A stretch of DNA of 64,000 nt from contig NZ_BBWW01000001.1 in assembly GCF_001485215.1 (NCBI RefSeq), forward strand, positions 5,022,001 through 5,086,000, in the 5' to 3' direction. The DNA comes from Leptolyngbya sp. NIES-2104. Lineage in GTDB: Bacteria > Cyanobacteriota > Cyanobacteriia > Leptolyngbyales > Leptolyngbyaceae. Positions 9,348 through 18,614 of the stretch are shown piece by piece (position 1 is the stretch's first letter; each line of letters opens with the position of its first letter). A program made the translations under genes and the position numbers. Below the pieces are notes generated by a model that was not told the origin of the DNA, did not search any database, and saw only the letters and a list, made by a program, of their open reading frames with translations.

Positions 9348-10640
9348 ATGAGTGAGTATGAGTATCAAGTAGGGGGAAGCTTGCGGCAAGATGCACCGAG
9401 TTATATTGCTCGTAAAGCCGATTTTGAGCTTTACTCAGCACTCAAAGCAGGTGAACTTTGCTATGTGTTCAATTCCCGCCAAATGGGTAAATCCAGCTTA
9501 CGAGTGCAAGTAGGACAACAGCTTGAACAGTCTAATGTTCGCTGTGCTTACCTAGATATGACCTGCATCGGAAATGAGCAGGTGACTGCGCTGCAATGGT
9601 ATCGGGGAATTGCCGTTGAACTGCTACGATCGCTCAATCTCTGGCACACGGTTGACTTCAAATCCTGGTGGCACGAGCACGAAGAGATTGCGATCGCTCA
9701 ACGCCTCTGTCTGTTTCTTGAAGAAGTGCTGCTGGCTCAGTTTCCCAATCAGCAAGTCTTAATCTTTGTCGATGAAATTGATAGTACCTTGAGCTTACCG
9801 TTTCCGGTGCACGACTTTTTTGCGTTGATTCGCTACTGTTACGATCGACGCTCGACCCATCCAACCTTCCGCCGTTTGAACTGGGCATTGTTCGGGGTAA
9901 CGACTCCCTCAGAACTAATTCGCGATCGCACTCGAACTCCATTTAACATCGGTCGTGCGGTCAAACTTGAGGGCTTTCAGTTTCATGAAGCCTTGACGCT
10001 AACACAGGGTTTAGTCGGAAAAGTGAGTCAGCCTGCTGCCATTCTCAGAGCAATTCTCGATTGGACAGGAGGACAGCCGTTTCTTACCCAAAAGCTGTGT
10101 CAGAAAGTGGTACAACTCAGTTGGGAAACGCCGAAAGGCAAAATTATTCTACCCCCCGGTACAGAGTCGTTTTGGGTCGCTCAAGTGATTCGGCAACATC
10201 TTATCGAAAACTGGGAGGCACAGGACAATCCGGAGCATTTAAGAACAATTCGCGATCGCATTATACATCATCCTCACGCCGATCAATTGCTCAATCTCTA
10301 CCAGGCGATTCTGCATCAAGAGCATACAACTTGCACCAATTCAATGAATGAAACAGCGCTCATTTTATCGGGTCTAGTTGCAACTTTAGAAGGAAAACTT
10401 CAGGTTAAAAATTACATTTATCGAGAGATTTTTAATCAAACTTGGTTAATCGAACAGTTCAATCAAGTTAACGCTGTGCAGACAATTACTTGTGATTTAA
10501 CCGCAGAAATTGAAGCATTAATTGATCCGAACTGCGATCGCTCAGACTGGCTGAGACAGGCGATTTTAGAGAAACTACAGCGAGAAGGAAAGCTGACAGA
10601 AACCGATTACTGCGAGATCCAGAGCCGAATCAATTTCTAA
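9348..10640 (+). CDS. AAA-like domain (AAA_35) ATPase
   Basis: A 430-residue protein. It opens with the characteristic [21 protein letters not shown] segment of the cyanobacterial AAA_35 family, then a Walker A-like [13 protein letters not shown] at about residues 42-54 and a Walker B-like [10 protein letters not shown] near 138-147. The C-terminal part has winged-helix-like and [11 protein letters not shown] segments also typical of the family. The last 60 residues or so ([19 protein letters not shown] onward) look like an additional helical tail. These ATPases are usually fused to or encoded beside effector or sensor domains; none is obvious here. It is divergent from a second AAA_35 gene. 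Confidence 0.8.
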   Translation: MSEYEYQVGGSLRQDAPSYIARKADFELYSALKAGELCYVFNSRQMGKSSLRVQVGQQLEQSNVRCAYLDMTCIGNEQVTALQWYRGIAVELLRSLNLWHTVDFKSWWHEHEEIAIAQRLCLFLEEVLLAQFPNQQVLIFVDEIDSTLSLPFPVHDFFALIRYCYDRRSTHPTFRRLNWALFGVTTPSELIRDRTRTPFNIGRAVKLEGFQFHEALTLTQGLVGKVSQPAAILRAILDWTGGQPFLTQKLCQKVVQLSWETPKGKIILPPGTESFWVAQVIRQHLIENWEAQDNPEHLRTIRDRIIHHPHADQLLNLYQAILHQEHTTCTNSMNETALILSGLVATLEGKLQVKNYIYREIFNQTWLIEQFNQVNAVQTITCDLTAEIEALIDPNCDRSDWLRQAILEKLQREGKLTETDYCEIQSRINF

Positions 10641-10815
10641 TCGCAAAAGTGGGATCTTTTGCTGTAATTCTGCTAGAAAGTGGGAAAAGAAGGCTATTTC
10701 AAAAACCACTCGACATCACAAGCCAAATTCGTCACAATGCTCCTCAGTAGTTATCACTGAGAGAATAACTCAACCTTTTTTGAATTCATGTTATTCGGGA
10801 GTGCAGCAACTTGTG

Positions 10816-13512
10816 ATGAAGATTCAATCCGCTCAGCGTCCGATTTTTCCTGAATCTCCTTTAGCCGAGGTCAATCTTCCCCGCAACCTTTCAGCATCGA
10901 ATCGTTTTTTATATCGCTTTAAAACCTTCAGCTTCAGAAACCAAGTTGCTACGATCGCGCTTCTGTTCGCAACCCTGCCAACATTAGCGGTGGGAGCGAT
11001 GAGCTATCATTTACTCGATCGTTCGATCACTGCTGCTACCGAAACCCAGCAAACGACTGCAAAACTCGCAAGTCATTCCATTCAAAGCTATCTCAAACAA
11101 CGACAATCAGAACTACAAGCGATCGCGACCTTACCGATTCTAAATGATTCGAGGATTTGGAGTAGTCTATCACAAGAAGATAAAATCGCTGCATTTAATC
11201 GTGCAACTCAGACCTATCAAGCGTTTAGTCATCTCGCAGTCTTTGAACCTAATGGAACAGTCTTGCTGCAATCAAAGCCGCAATCGATTTCCAACCAAGC
11301 GAAAGAATCCTATTTTCAAACAGCACTTAAATCTGACAATGTTAGCCTGAGTGACCCGATCGAGATTGAGGGTCAATCAATTGTTTATTTCAGCGCTCCG
11401 ATCAAAGATGTCGCAAACGGTAAAACGATCGCCGTTGTGAGAGCAACACTTCCAACTCAAACTCTGGTTGATGTTTTTCCTGCAACTTATAGCATTGTCG
11501 ATCGCTCAAATCGTTTCGTCATTGCGTCTGACCAGAATCGCGCTGCAATCACTACATTTTCCGATTCAACCAGTCTAGAAAGCCAGTTTTGGACGAATGA
11601 ACAAACACAACAGCGGCTCTTTCTCACTCAAGTTCCAGTTAAAGCGATCGATCAACTTCCAGCTCTCAATTGGCGATTGATTGTGAGCACAACGGCTGAC
11701 CAGGTTTCGGAACCCTCGCGGCTGTGGTTATTGCTGCTGAGTAGTGGAACTGCGGGAGTGTCAGGACTCTTAGCCATTGTTATCGCTTATCTGATCACAC
11801 ATCGGCTCACGATGATGAAACGTCGCTTACCCAGGCTTTTAGAAGGTGATGTCACAGTCCGAATGAAAACAACTGGTACCGATGAAATTGCATTGCTCGG
11901 TCAAGCGATCGGCCAAATGGCAGAAACACTCTCAACTGCTAATCAAGAACAATCGAATCACGTTCAGCGGCTACAACGATTTCATCAAGCCGCATTCAAC
12001 ATTCGCAATGCACAAGGCTTTGATGAGATTGTTCAAACCGGGGTTCAAGAAGTTCGTCAATTGTTGAAGGTCGATCGTGCAGTCGTGTATCTATTCGATC
12101 AGAATTGGCAAGGCACGATCGTCGCTGAATCTGTCTCATCTGAATTTCCAGCGGCACTCGGTGCGAGAATTGCTGATCCTTGTTTTGCTGAACGCTATAT
12201 CGAGAAATATCAAGCGGGTCGAGTTCACTCGATCGCGAACCTTGAAGAAGCAAATCTCGATCCTTGCTATCGAGGACAGTTAGAACCGTTTCAGGTTAAA
12301 GCAAATCTCGTTGCTCCGATGTTGGTTGAAGGTAAGCTGATGGGGTTGCTTGTTGCTCATCAATGTCGCGCCCCGCGTCAATGGAAAGCTTCAGAAACTG
12401 ATGTATTTGTTCAGGTTGCCTTACATCTTGGGTATGCGATCGAGCAAGTGAATCTAGCAGCAGACCGTGAAACCGCACTTGCTCAAGCTGCTTTAGTCAA
12501 AGAGCGTCAACAGCAAAAAGACCTTCTAAGAACACAACTTCTAGAATTGATGAAGCAAGCTGAGAAAGCTGCCAGCGGTGATTTAACGGTTCGAGCTAGA
12601 GTCAATGACGCGGAAATTGGAACGGTTGCGGATTTCTTCAATGCGATCGTTGAGAACTTGCAGCAGGTTGTTCAACAGGTAAAACAGAGTGTACTTCAGG
12701 TGAATGAGTCGCTGTATCAACATGAAAGCGCTGTACGATCGCTGTCTGAAGATGCGCTAAAACAAGCTGAGGAAACTCATTTAACACTCGATTGTATTGA
12801 TCAGATGGTGAAATCAATTCACACAGTCGCAAATCACGCTCAACAAGCCGCAACGGTGAGTCAAACTGCCGCGCAAACTGCGGAAGCGGGAGAATTTGCG
12901 ATGAGTGAGACGGCTCAAAGTATTGCTGAACTGAGACAATCGATTAGTGAAGCAACCAAGAAAGTAAAGCGACTCGGTGAATCGGCTCAGCAAATCTCAA
13001 AAGCAGTCTTGCTAATTAATCAAATTGAGATGCAAACGAATGTTTTAGCAATCAATGCTGGGATTGAAGCGAGTCGAACCGAGGGCAATCATGGATTTAC
13101 GATGATTGCAGAAGAAGTAAGCGCCTTAGCGGGTCGAGCATCTGCGGCAACCCATGAAATTTCTCAACTGGTGCGAACGATTCAGCAAGAAACGATCGAA
13201 GTCGTAGACGCGATGGAAAAGAGTACGGCTCAAGTCGTGACCGGAACTCAATCGGTAGAATCGGCAAAACAAAGCTTAGAGCAGATTTTGCAGGTGTCGC
13301 ATCAGATTGATCAAATTGTGCATTCGATTTCAGAAGCCACCGTTTCCCAAGTCAGCACCTCGAATACCGTAACGAACTTGATGAATACGATCGCTGAAGT
13401 TGCAAAACATACCTCAAGTTCGTCGCTCGAAGTGTCTAGCTCACTTCGAGAAACGGTCAGTGTTGCCAAGGAGTTAGAAGAATCGGTGCAAACATTTAAG
13501 GTGAGTGTTTAG
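10816..13512 (+). CDS. Methyl-accepting chemotaxis protein with CACHE-like, HAMP and GAF domains
   Basis: ATG 10816 is chosen over a TTG at 10780, giving 898 residues. A transmembrane segment near residues 45-65 is followed by an extracytoplasmic sensor region of the double-CACHE type (about 70-300), a second membrane segment (about 305-330) and HAMP. A GAF domain lies around 400-550 (GFDEIVQTGVQEVRQLLKV, RAVVYLF); cyanobacterial relatives with a conserved Cys bind bilins, and DPCF/DPCYRG here offer candidate cysteines. A second HAMP-like stretch precedes the signalling coiled coil, whose tip is NVLAINAGIEASRTEGNHGF. This arrangement resembles PixJ/TaxD1-type phototaxis receptors, but without cheA or cheW nearby that is inference. 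Confidence 0.88.
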   Translation: MKIQSAQRPIFPESPLAEVNLPRNLSASNRFLYRFKTFSFRNQVATIALLFATLPTLAVGAMSYHLLDRSITAATETQQTTAKLASHSIQSYLKQRQSELQAIATLPILNDSRIWSSLSQEDKIAAFNRATQTYQAFSHLAVFEPNGTVLLQSKPQSISNQAKESYFQTALKSDNVSLSDPIEIEGQSIVYFSAPIKDVANGKTIAVVRATLPTQTLVDVFPATYSIVDRSNRFVIASDQNRAAITTFSDSTSLESQFWTNEQTQQRLFLTQVPVKAIDQLPALNWRLIVSTTADQVSEPSRLWLLLLSSGTAGVSGLLAIVIAYLITHRLTMMKRRLPRLLEGDVTVRMKTTGTDEIALLGQAIGQMAETLSTANQEQSNHVQRLQRFHQAAFNIRNAQGFDEIVQTGVQEVRQLLKVDRAVVYLFDQNWQGTIVAESVSSEFPAALGARIADPCFAERYIEKYQAGRVHSIANLEEANLDPCYRGQLEPFQVKANLVAPMLVEGKLMGLLVAHQCRAPRQWKASETDVFVQVALHLGYAIEQVNLAADRETALAQAALVKERQQQKDLLRTQLLELMKQAEKAASGDLTVRARVNDAEIGTVADFFNAIVENLQQVVQQVKQSVLQVNESLYQHESAVRSLSEDALKQAEETHLTLDCIDQMVKSIHTVANHAQQAATVSQTAAQTAEAGEFAMSETAQSIAELRQSISEATKKVKRLGESAQQISKAVLLINQIEMQTNVLAINAGIEASRTEGNHGFTMIAEEVSALAGRASAATHEISQLVRTIQQETIEVVDAMEKSTAQVVTGTQSVESAKQSLEQILQVSHQIDQIVHSISEATVSQVSTSNTVTNLMNTIAEVAKHTSSSSLEVSSSLRETVSVAKELEESVQTFKVSV

Positions 13513-13769
13513 AGCTTGCCTTCAAATCGGGAATACCAAACGATAGTTCCAACAATATTAACTCCCAGGGCAATTCCTCCAGCAACCCAACCGAGATTTG
13601 GATTATAACTACCTCGACTGAGGGTCGTCATCCATTGATGTGTTTGTTCTGAACCGATCAATCGATCGGCAATAAGAGGAAACAGATACATCAATGCTGC
13701 CCCGACAATCAGCCAGATTGCCATTGAGATCAGGAGAAAAATTGTTTTTGGTAATGATTGACTGCCCAT
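13509..13769 (-). CDS. Small hypothetical two-helix membrane protein
   Basis: An 86-residue protein with two predicted transmembrane segments, about residues 11-32 (IFLLISMAIWLIVGAALMYL) and 58-77 (LGWVAGGIALGVNIVGTIVW). I do not recognise a family. Its TAA shares bases with the stop of the convergent chemoreceptor gene (13509-13512). The ORF has a clean ATG and cyanobacterial codon use. Nothing nearby suggests its function. Confidence 0.6.
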   Translation of the reverse strand: MGSQSLPKTIFLLISMAIWLIVGAALMYLFPLIADRLIGSEQTHQWMTTLSRGSYNPNLGWVAGGIALGVNIVGTIVWYSRFEGKL

Positions 13770-13902
13770 TAATTTCTACGATCGACATCTATCGCTGAGC
13801 GTATCACAGTTATCGAATTCTACAAGCTTCCCTCTCTAAAGAATGAGGGCATCAGAATTGACTTCAACCACGATCGACGGATAGCATTTCTGGAAAGTCG
13901 AT

Positions 13903-14532
13903 ATGACTCAAGCCCCTACTTCTGATCCATTAGTCGATAAAATCGTCGAAACGCAGTACCCGATCGAATCTATTCTCCAAAATCGCTGGAGTCCATTGGC
14001 GTTTTCTGATCGCTTAGTTGAGCCTGAAAAGCTGAGAAGTGTGCTCGAAGCCGCAAGATGGGCAGCTTCTTCGTACAATGAGCAACCGTGGAGCTTTATT
14101 ATCGCCACAAGAGACAATTCGGAGGAATTCGATCGCTTATTGGGTTGTTTAGCGGAAGGCAATCAAGAATGGGCGAAAAGCGCTCCAGTCCTGATGATTT
14201 CGGTTGCGAGGCTCAACTTCGAGCGCAATGGTACAGAAAATCGCCATGCGTTTCATGATGTGGGAGCCGCCGAAGCAAATTTGGCGACTCAAGCGACAGC
14301 ACTTGGACTATATGTTCATCAGATGGCAGGCTTTGATGTTCAGAAAGCGAAAGCGCTCTACAGCATTCCCCAAGGATATGAGCCTGTCGATGCGATCGCG
14401 CTTGGATATCCAGGTGATCCGCACAGCTTACCGGATCGACTTCAGCAACGACTGTCTGCACCTCGATCGAGAAAACTGCTAAAAGAGTTTGTCTTTACCG
14501 GAAACTGGCAGCAGTCTTCGGATCTGATGTAA
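13903..14532 (+). CDS. Nitroreductase family FMN oxidoreductase
   Basis: A 209-residue protein of typical length for the nitroreductase fold. Visible hallmarks are the N-terminal RWSPLAFSDR segment, the FMN-contact region EAARWAASSYNEQPWSFI (about residues 46-63) and the C-terminal ALGYPGDP motif. These enzymes use NAD(P)H to reduce nitro compounds, quinones or unknown physiological substrates in the cytoplasm. It is 33 nt upstream of an FAD-dependent oxidoreductase on the same strand, so the two may be co-transcribed, but they are not an obvious pathway pair. Substrate cannot be told from sequence. Confidence 0.88.
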   Translation: MTQAPTSDPLVDKIVETQYPIESILQNRWSPLAFSDRLVEPEKLRSVLEAARWAASSYNEQPWSFIIATRDNSEEFDRLLGCLAEGNQEWAKSAPVLMISVARLNFERNGTENRHAFHDVGAAEANLATQATALGLYVHQMAGFDVQKAKALYSIPQGYEPVDAIALGYPGDPHSLPDRLQQRLSAPRSRKLLKEFVFTGNWQQSSDLM

Positions 14533-14565
14533 CGTATGCTGTAAGAAAATGCTGGAAGTCGATCG

Positions 14566-16077
14566 ATGAATTCAACTCCGAAAGTGGTTGTCGTGGGTGC
14601 GGGATGGGCTGGTCTAGGAGCGGCTCACCATCTAGCTCAACAAGGATACGCAGTTACGCTACTAGAAGCGGGTGGATATCCGGGTGGACTGGTCGCAGGC
14701 TGGAAAACGGCGCAAGGTCGATCGGTGGAAGCGGGAATTCACGGCTTCTGGTATCCGTATCGCAACATTTTTGCACTGGTCGATCGATTAGGTTTAAAGC
14801 CTTTCACCGATTGGACTCGCTCTTCGCAATATTCCCCAGCAGGCTTGGAAGTTGAGTCACCGATTTTCCAGCAGGAACCTCGACTGCCAACGCCTCTGGG
14901 CACGTTTTTGTACACGCGATTTAAGCGATTGCCACTGAGCGATCGACTGTCTGCGCTGCCGTTGCTGTATGCGGTTGTAGATTTTGATAATTCTGATGAA
15001 GCATGGCGACGATACGATTCAGTCACAGCGCGGGAACTGTTCAAACAATTCGGGGTTTCGGCTCGATTGTACAAAGATTCATTTGAGCCGATGTTACTCG
15101 TGGGATTGTTTGCGCCTGGGGAACAATGTTCAGCCGCCGCAGCCCTCGGAATGTTGTATTACTTTATCCTGGCACATCAACCCGATTTCGATGTGGTTTG
15201 GTGTCGTGGAACAGTAGGAGAGCAGATCTTTCGTCCTTGGGTGGAACAGATTGAGCGATCGGGCGGACGAGTGATGACGCAGCGACGGGTGAGCGATGTG
15301 ATTTTGCAAACTGAAGGTTCAACACCTCACGTGAGCGGAGTTGTCTGCGGTGAGGAAGTGTTTGAGGCGGATGCTGTGATCTTTGCAGTGGGTGTGACTG
15401 GAATGCAGAAGATTGTTAGCAATAGTCCTACACTGCGGCAGTTTCCTGAGTTTTGTAACTTGATGAATTTAAACGCGATCGATGGCTTGGCGACGCGGTT
15501 GTGGTTCGATCGTAAAATTAATGTTCCTTTGCCCTCGAATGCCTGCTTTGGGTTTGATAATACGACGGGCTGGACGTTTTTTGATCTCAATGCGCTCCAT
15601 GATGAATGGAGAAATGAACCTGGTAGCGTGATTGAAGCGGATTTTTATCATGCGAATCAACTGTTACCGATGGATGATGCAGCGATTATTGCGAAAGTTC
15701 AGCGGGATTTAGCGGTCTGTGTGCCTGAGTTTCGGACGGCTAAAGTGATCGATAGTAGTGTAGTCAGACTTGCGAAAGCGGTGACCCATTTTTCACCGGG
15801 AAGCTATCAATCGATGCTGCCTGGAACTACGAGTTTTGGAAATGTCTTTATGAGTGGGGATTGGGTGATTACTCGACATGGTTCTTGGTCGCAGGAGAAA
15901 GCTTACGTTACTGGACTTGAAGCGGCGAATCGTGTGATTAATCAATTCGGTCTTGGTGTGCCTGCTTCGATTATTCCGGTTGAAGCGGATGAACCTCATA
16001 TTAGGCTGGCGCGTGATGCGAATCGTACCGTGAGAGATTTGGCAAGTCGCTTTCTACCGTCTGTGTGGTTGCCTTAG
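14566..16077 (+). CDS. FAD-dependent oxidoreductase of the carotene desaturase/amine oxidase type
   Basis: A 503-residue protein. A Rossmann dinucleotide fold starts at residue 5 or so (VVVVGAGWAGLGAAHHLAQQ) with the GGYPGG motif following, as in phytoene desaturase and related flavin amine oxidases. The C-terminal FAD-binding motif SGDWV is followed by GSWSQEKAYVTGLEAANRV, again typical of carotene-desaturase-like enzymes. It could be a carotenoid desaturase or isomerase relative, but it is not clearly CrtP, CrtQ or CrtH, so no symbol is given. The gene ends in a 4-nt stop overlap with the convergent DUF3037 gene. Confidence 0.82.
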   Translation: MNSTPKVVVVGAGWAGLGAAHHLAQQGYAVTLLEAGGYPGGLVAGWKTAQGRSVEAGIHGFWYPYRNIFALVDRLGLKPFTDWTRSSQYSPAGLEVESPIFQQEPRLPTPLGTFLYTRFKRLPLSDRLSALPLLYAVVDFDNSDEAWRRYDSVTARELFKQFGVSARLYKDSFEPMLLVGLFAPGEQCSAAAALGMLYYFILAHQPDFDVVWCRGTVGEQIFRPWVEQIERSGGRVMTQRRVSDVILQTEGSTPHVSGVVCGEEVFEADAVIFAVGVTGMQKIVSNSPTLRQFPEFCNLMNLNAIDGLATRLWFDRKINVPLPSNACFGFDNTTGWTFFDLNALHDEWRNEPGSVIEADFYHANQLLPMDDAAIIAKVQRDLAVCVPEFRTAKVIDSSVVRLAKAVTHFSPGSYQSMLPGTTSFGNVFMSGDWVITRHGSWSQEKAYVTGLEAANRVINQFGLGVPASIIPVEADEPHIRLARDANRTVRDLASRFLPSVWLP

Positions 16078-16460
16078 TGTCGCACCATCTTATCGAGCAA
16101 ATGTTCTAGAACGGCGGTTAGATCTTCACATAATCCTGTATGTACCCTAGAGGTTTGAATGATGGTGCTGCGGGGTGCCACTAACCAATGAAAGCGTTCT
16201 CGATCGGGTAATTGTCCGATCGCGCCTGCGAGCTTGCCTCCCTCACAAATGATTGGAATTGCTGCTAGATGTTGTTTTAGCATTTCCAAATCGAAGTTCG
16301 GAGCGATCGCGAATAATCGAGCTTCATCGAGTTCAATTCGTGCCTGTAAAAATCTGCGGCTTGCACAAGAAACAATCACCCCGACATTGATAAATTCTTC
16401 GCGCTCAACCTTGGGAACGACGCGAACGATCGCATAATCATAGGTTAAGGGTTCGGGCAC
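16074..16460 (-). CDS. DUF3037 family protein
   Basis: A 128-residue protein starting at GTG 16460, within the end of the HipA-like gene (23-nt overlap). The opening YDYAIVRVVPKVEREEFINVGVIV is the signature of DUF3037, a family of unknown function often encoded directly after a small HipA-like kinase. The overlap suggests translational coupling and a shared role. The stop TAA overlaps the stop of the convergent FAD gene. Confidence 0.82.
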   Translation of the reverse strand: MPEPLTYDYAIVRVVPKVEREEFINVGVIVSCASRRFLQARIELDEARLFAIAPNFDLEMLKQHLAAIPIICEGGKLAGAIGQLPDRERFHWLVAPRSTIIQTSRVHTGLCEDLTAVLEHLLDKMVRH

Positions 16461-17220
16461 GAATCGCCTCCTCTAAGAAAACGTGCGGTTGCTCTAAGCG
16501 AGTGACCAAATACTCAATATACGCGCTCCGATGTCGATCGCTCTGTTCAAACGGCGTATTTTGCACCAACCAACTCTCCGGAATTAAGTCTACAATTTGC
16601 GCGATCGTTTCTGGTGTGAGCTGTTTGATCATGGTTTGCTCGATTGTTTCAAGCTCGGCTGCAAATCGCAGCAGGACATGATCTTTAATGGCTGGAAAGC
16701 GATCGCGACTTCGCTGGAGATAGTTTGTCCAAGTGTGATGAAAATACAATGCTGCTCCGTGATCAATCAGCCATAAATTTCGATGCCACATCAGAAGATT
16801 GGCATTTCGAGGGGTACGATCGACATTGGTAATAAACGCATCGAACCAAACAATCTGAGAAGCAAGATGAGGATCGACAGTTCCAGCGATCGGATCAAAA
16901 GTGACAGAACTGGGTAGATAATCAAGCGCTAGATTTAATCCTGAACTCGATCGAATTAGATCTTGAATTTCAGGATCAGGTTCAGTCCGCGCCAGATCAG
17001 GATTGAGTTCGACAAAGACGATTTCGGGAACAGGTAGCCCCACGACGCGAGCAAGTTCACCGCCAATCAGTTCTGCAATTAAAGATTTTTCTCCTTGACC
17101 CGCCCCCCGAAATTTCAGCACATACATGCCCTCATCATCCGCCTCAACGATCGCAGGAAGCGATCCGCCTTCTCGCAGCGGTGTAACGTATCGGGTGGCG
17201 GTCACTGTTCGCAAATTCAT
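16438..17220 (-). CDS. HipA-like kinase family protein
   Basis: A 260-residue protein, much shorter than E. coli HipA (about 440). It has a kinase-like N-lobe with YVLKFRGAGQGEKSLIAELIGGELARVVGLPVPEIVFVEL, in which the Lys in LKF is the likely ATP-contact residue, and a catalytic region with VWFDAFITNVDRTPRNANLLMW (D-x-x-x-x-N and N-x-x-N-L-L-like) and LWLIDHGAALYF, whose Asp is the expected metal ligand. This small family is typically paired with DUF3037, as here. Whether it acts as a toxin, a regulator or a lipid or small-molecule kinase is unknown. There is no HipB-type HTH antitoxin next to it. Confidence 0.8.
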   Translation of the reverse strand: MNLRTVTATRYVTPLREGGSLPAIVEADDEGMYVLKFRGAGQGEKSLIAELIGGELARVVGLPVPEIVFVELNPDLARTEPDPEIQDLIRSSSGLNLALDYLPSSVTFDPIAGTVDPHLASQIVWFDAFITNVDRTPRNANLLMWHRNLWLIDHGAALYFHHTWTNYLQRSRDRFPAIKDHVLLRFAAELETIEQTMIKQLTPETIAQIVDLIPESWLVQNTPFEQSDRHRSAYIEYLVTRLEQPHVFLEEAIRARTLNL

Positions 17221-17292
17221 AAATGATCGAACCCTGTTTGAGCCAACATTCTGATTGTAATGAATCGTAGATGTGGCATATTGATGGGCAAT

Positions 17293-17883
17293 CTAACATC
17301 GCTCAAATAAATCAAGCCGATATTGTTCTTCACGCTTTCCAAATAAATGTTTGAGATGGGTCGGCGATAGATCAAGAAATGCCTCATGCACTTCATCACC
17401 GCTGAGCGGATAGTCTTTCGCATAAAGTATCCAGTGCACTAGCAATAGATGTCCACCCGGTTCTAGAGCATTCAACATCTGCTGCTGTGCGGTTTTTAAA
17501 TCCTCTAAGCTCAGATAGTAACCCACCTCAGAAATCAGGATTAAATCAAACTGTGCATCGGGAAAGTCTCTTGGAATCTGCATGATCTCGAACTGAACAT
17601 GCGGCAAATGTTGACAGCGCTGAATCGCTCGATCTTGAGCAATTTTAGACACATCGATCGATAAAAGCGAATCTGTTCGAGCCGCGAGTTTTTCCGTTAA
17701 TACCCCGATCGAGCCACCAATTTCAAAAGTCGATCGATATCGCGGTTTGGGCAGTGCTGCGATCGTGGCTGCATATTTCTCCGCCTCATAGTCGCTAGTT
17801 TCAAACTTCCACGGGTCAGGGTCTTCTTGATACAACGCATCGAAGTATTCTGGCTGGAGTGAATGTGGTTGTGATGGGTTCAT
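17293..17883 (-). CDS. SAM-dependent methyltransferase, NodS-like
   Basis: A 196-residue class I methyltransferase. The N-terminal YFDALYQEDPDPWKFETSDYEAEKYAATI is the pattern of the NodS/nodulation-S-like family. The SAM-binding glycine motif is FEIGGSIGVLTEKLA near residues 53-67, and FDLILISEVGYYL forms motif II. NodS N-methylates chitooligosaccharides in rhizobia; here the relatives cluster with PIG-L deacetylase, acyl-CoA dehydrogenase and glycosyltransferase. Its ATG overlaps the PIG-L stop by one base (TGATG read on the minus strand), indicating coupling. The substrate is probably a sugar-linked amine exposed by the deacetylase, which is inference. Confidence 0.85.
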   Translation of the reverse strand: MNPSQPHSLQPEYFDALYQEDPDPWKFETSDYEAEKYAATIAALPKPRYRSTFEIGGSIGVLTEKLAARTDSLLSIDVSKIAQDRAIQRCQHLPHVQFEIMQIPRDFPDAQFDLILISEVGYYLSLEDLKTAQQQMLNALEPGGHLLLVHWILYAKDYPLSGDEVHEAFLDLSPTHLKHLFGKREEQYRLDLFERC

Positions 17884-18614
17884 CAGATTTCCTCAAAAAA
17901 CAGTTCCCAAGGTTGTGCAAAATTGCTGAGCAGTTCAGCGGTGAGTCGAAATCCTTCAGGGTCATCATTGATCAAATCTGTCGTTTGAGAGCGATATTGT
18001 GCGATCGCATTCTGTTTTAATGTTCCGACCTCTGCTGTATCTAATCGCCATCCAATGACTTTCGCAGTTGTCGCGACAGTTCCCCGTTGTTCTGGGTCCC
18101 AATCCCAAATCGGATACTCAATGATGCGGGGGGAAAAAGATAGGCTTTCAATCGCTCGATCAAACAGTTGCCAAGTTGCTCGATGATCTGGGTGAGGATC
18201 ACAGCGCCAAGGTAAAAAAATAGTTGTTGGAACGGTAGCTTGAAGATAAGTTCTCACTTGCACGATCGCCAAATCAATGTGATTCTCAATCAAGCTATCT
18301 GGAAGCCGTAGAAAGCGAACATTTTCTGATTCAACGCCCAAAATCCTCAAAGCATTAATCGTTTCTTGTTCGCGTAACTGACGCAAAATTGGTGCAGGAA
18401 ATTTGCGCGATCGAGGATGCGACATCGTTCCATCACTCACCACTAGAACTTGAACCGGATAGTGATGCGATCGCAATAAAGCAATTGCCCCTCCGCACCC
18501 TAATGTTTCATCATCAGGATGCGGTGCCACAATCAAAACCCGACCCGGATCAATCGTTGCAATTGATTTCAGCGGAAAGGAGGTTGCGGTGGTGAATGCT
18601 GCTAGATCTGCCAT
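17883..18614 (-). CDS. PIG-L family deacetylase
   Basis: A 243-residue protein of the PIG-L/LmbE family of zinc-dependent N-acetylglucosaminyl deacetylases. The metal-binding AHPDDE-type motif is at residues 31-36 (PHPDDETLGCGG) and a second metal-site motif is DPHPDHRATW. It overlaps the start region of the acyl-CoA dehydrogenase-like gene by 13 nt and the methyltransferase by 1 nt. In this context it probably deacetylates a glycosylated or N-acyl intermediate whose freed amine could be methylated by the next enzyme; this step order is inference. There is no signal peptide, so it should be cytoplasmic. Confidence 0.88.
   Translation of the reverse strand: MADLAAFTTATSFPLKSIATIDPGRVLIVAPHPDDETLGCGGAIALLRSHHYPVQVLVVSDGTMSHPRSRKFPAPILRQLREQETINALRILGVESENVRFLRLPDSLIENHIDLAIVQVRTYLQATVPTTIFLPWRCDPHPDHRATWQLFDRAIESLSFSPRIIEYPIWDWDPEQRGTVATTAKVIGWRLDTAEVGTLKQNAIAQYRSQTTDLINDDPEGFRLTAELLSNFAQPWELFFEEI

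Noticed and set aside
10816-13512. Naming the chemoreceptor pixJ/taxD1
   Set aside because: Domain order is similar, but no che or pix genes adjoin and the chromophore Cys cannot be confirmed by eye.
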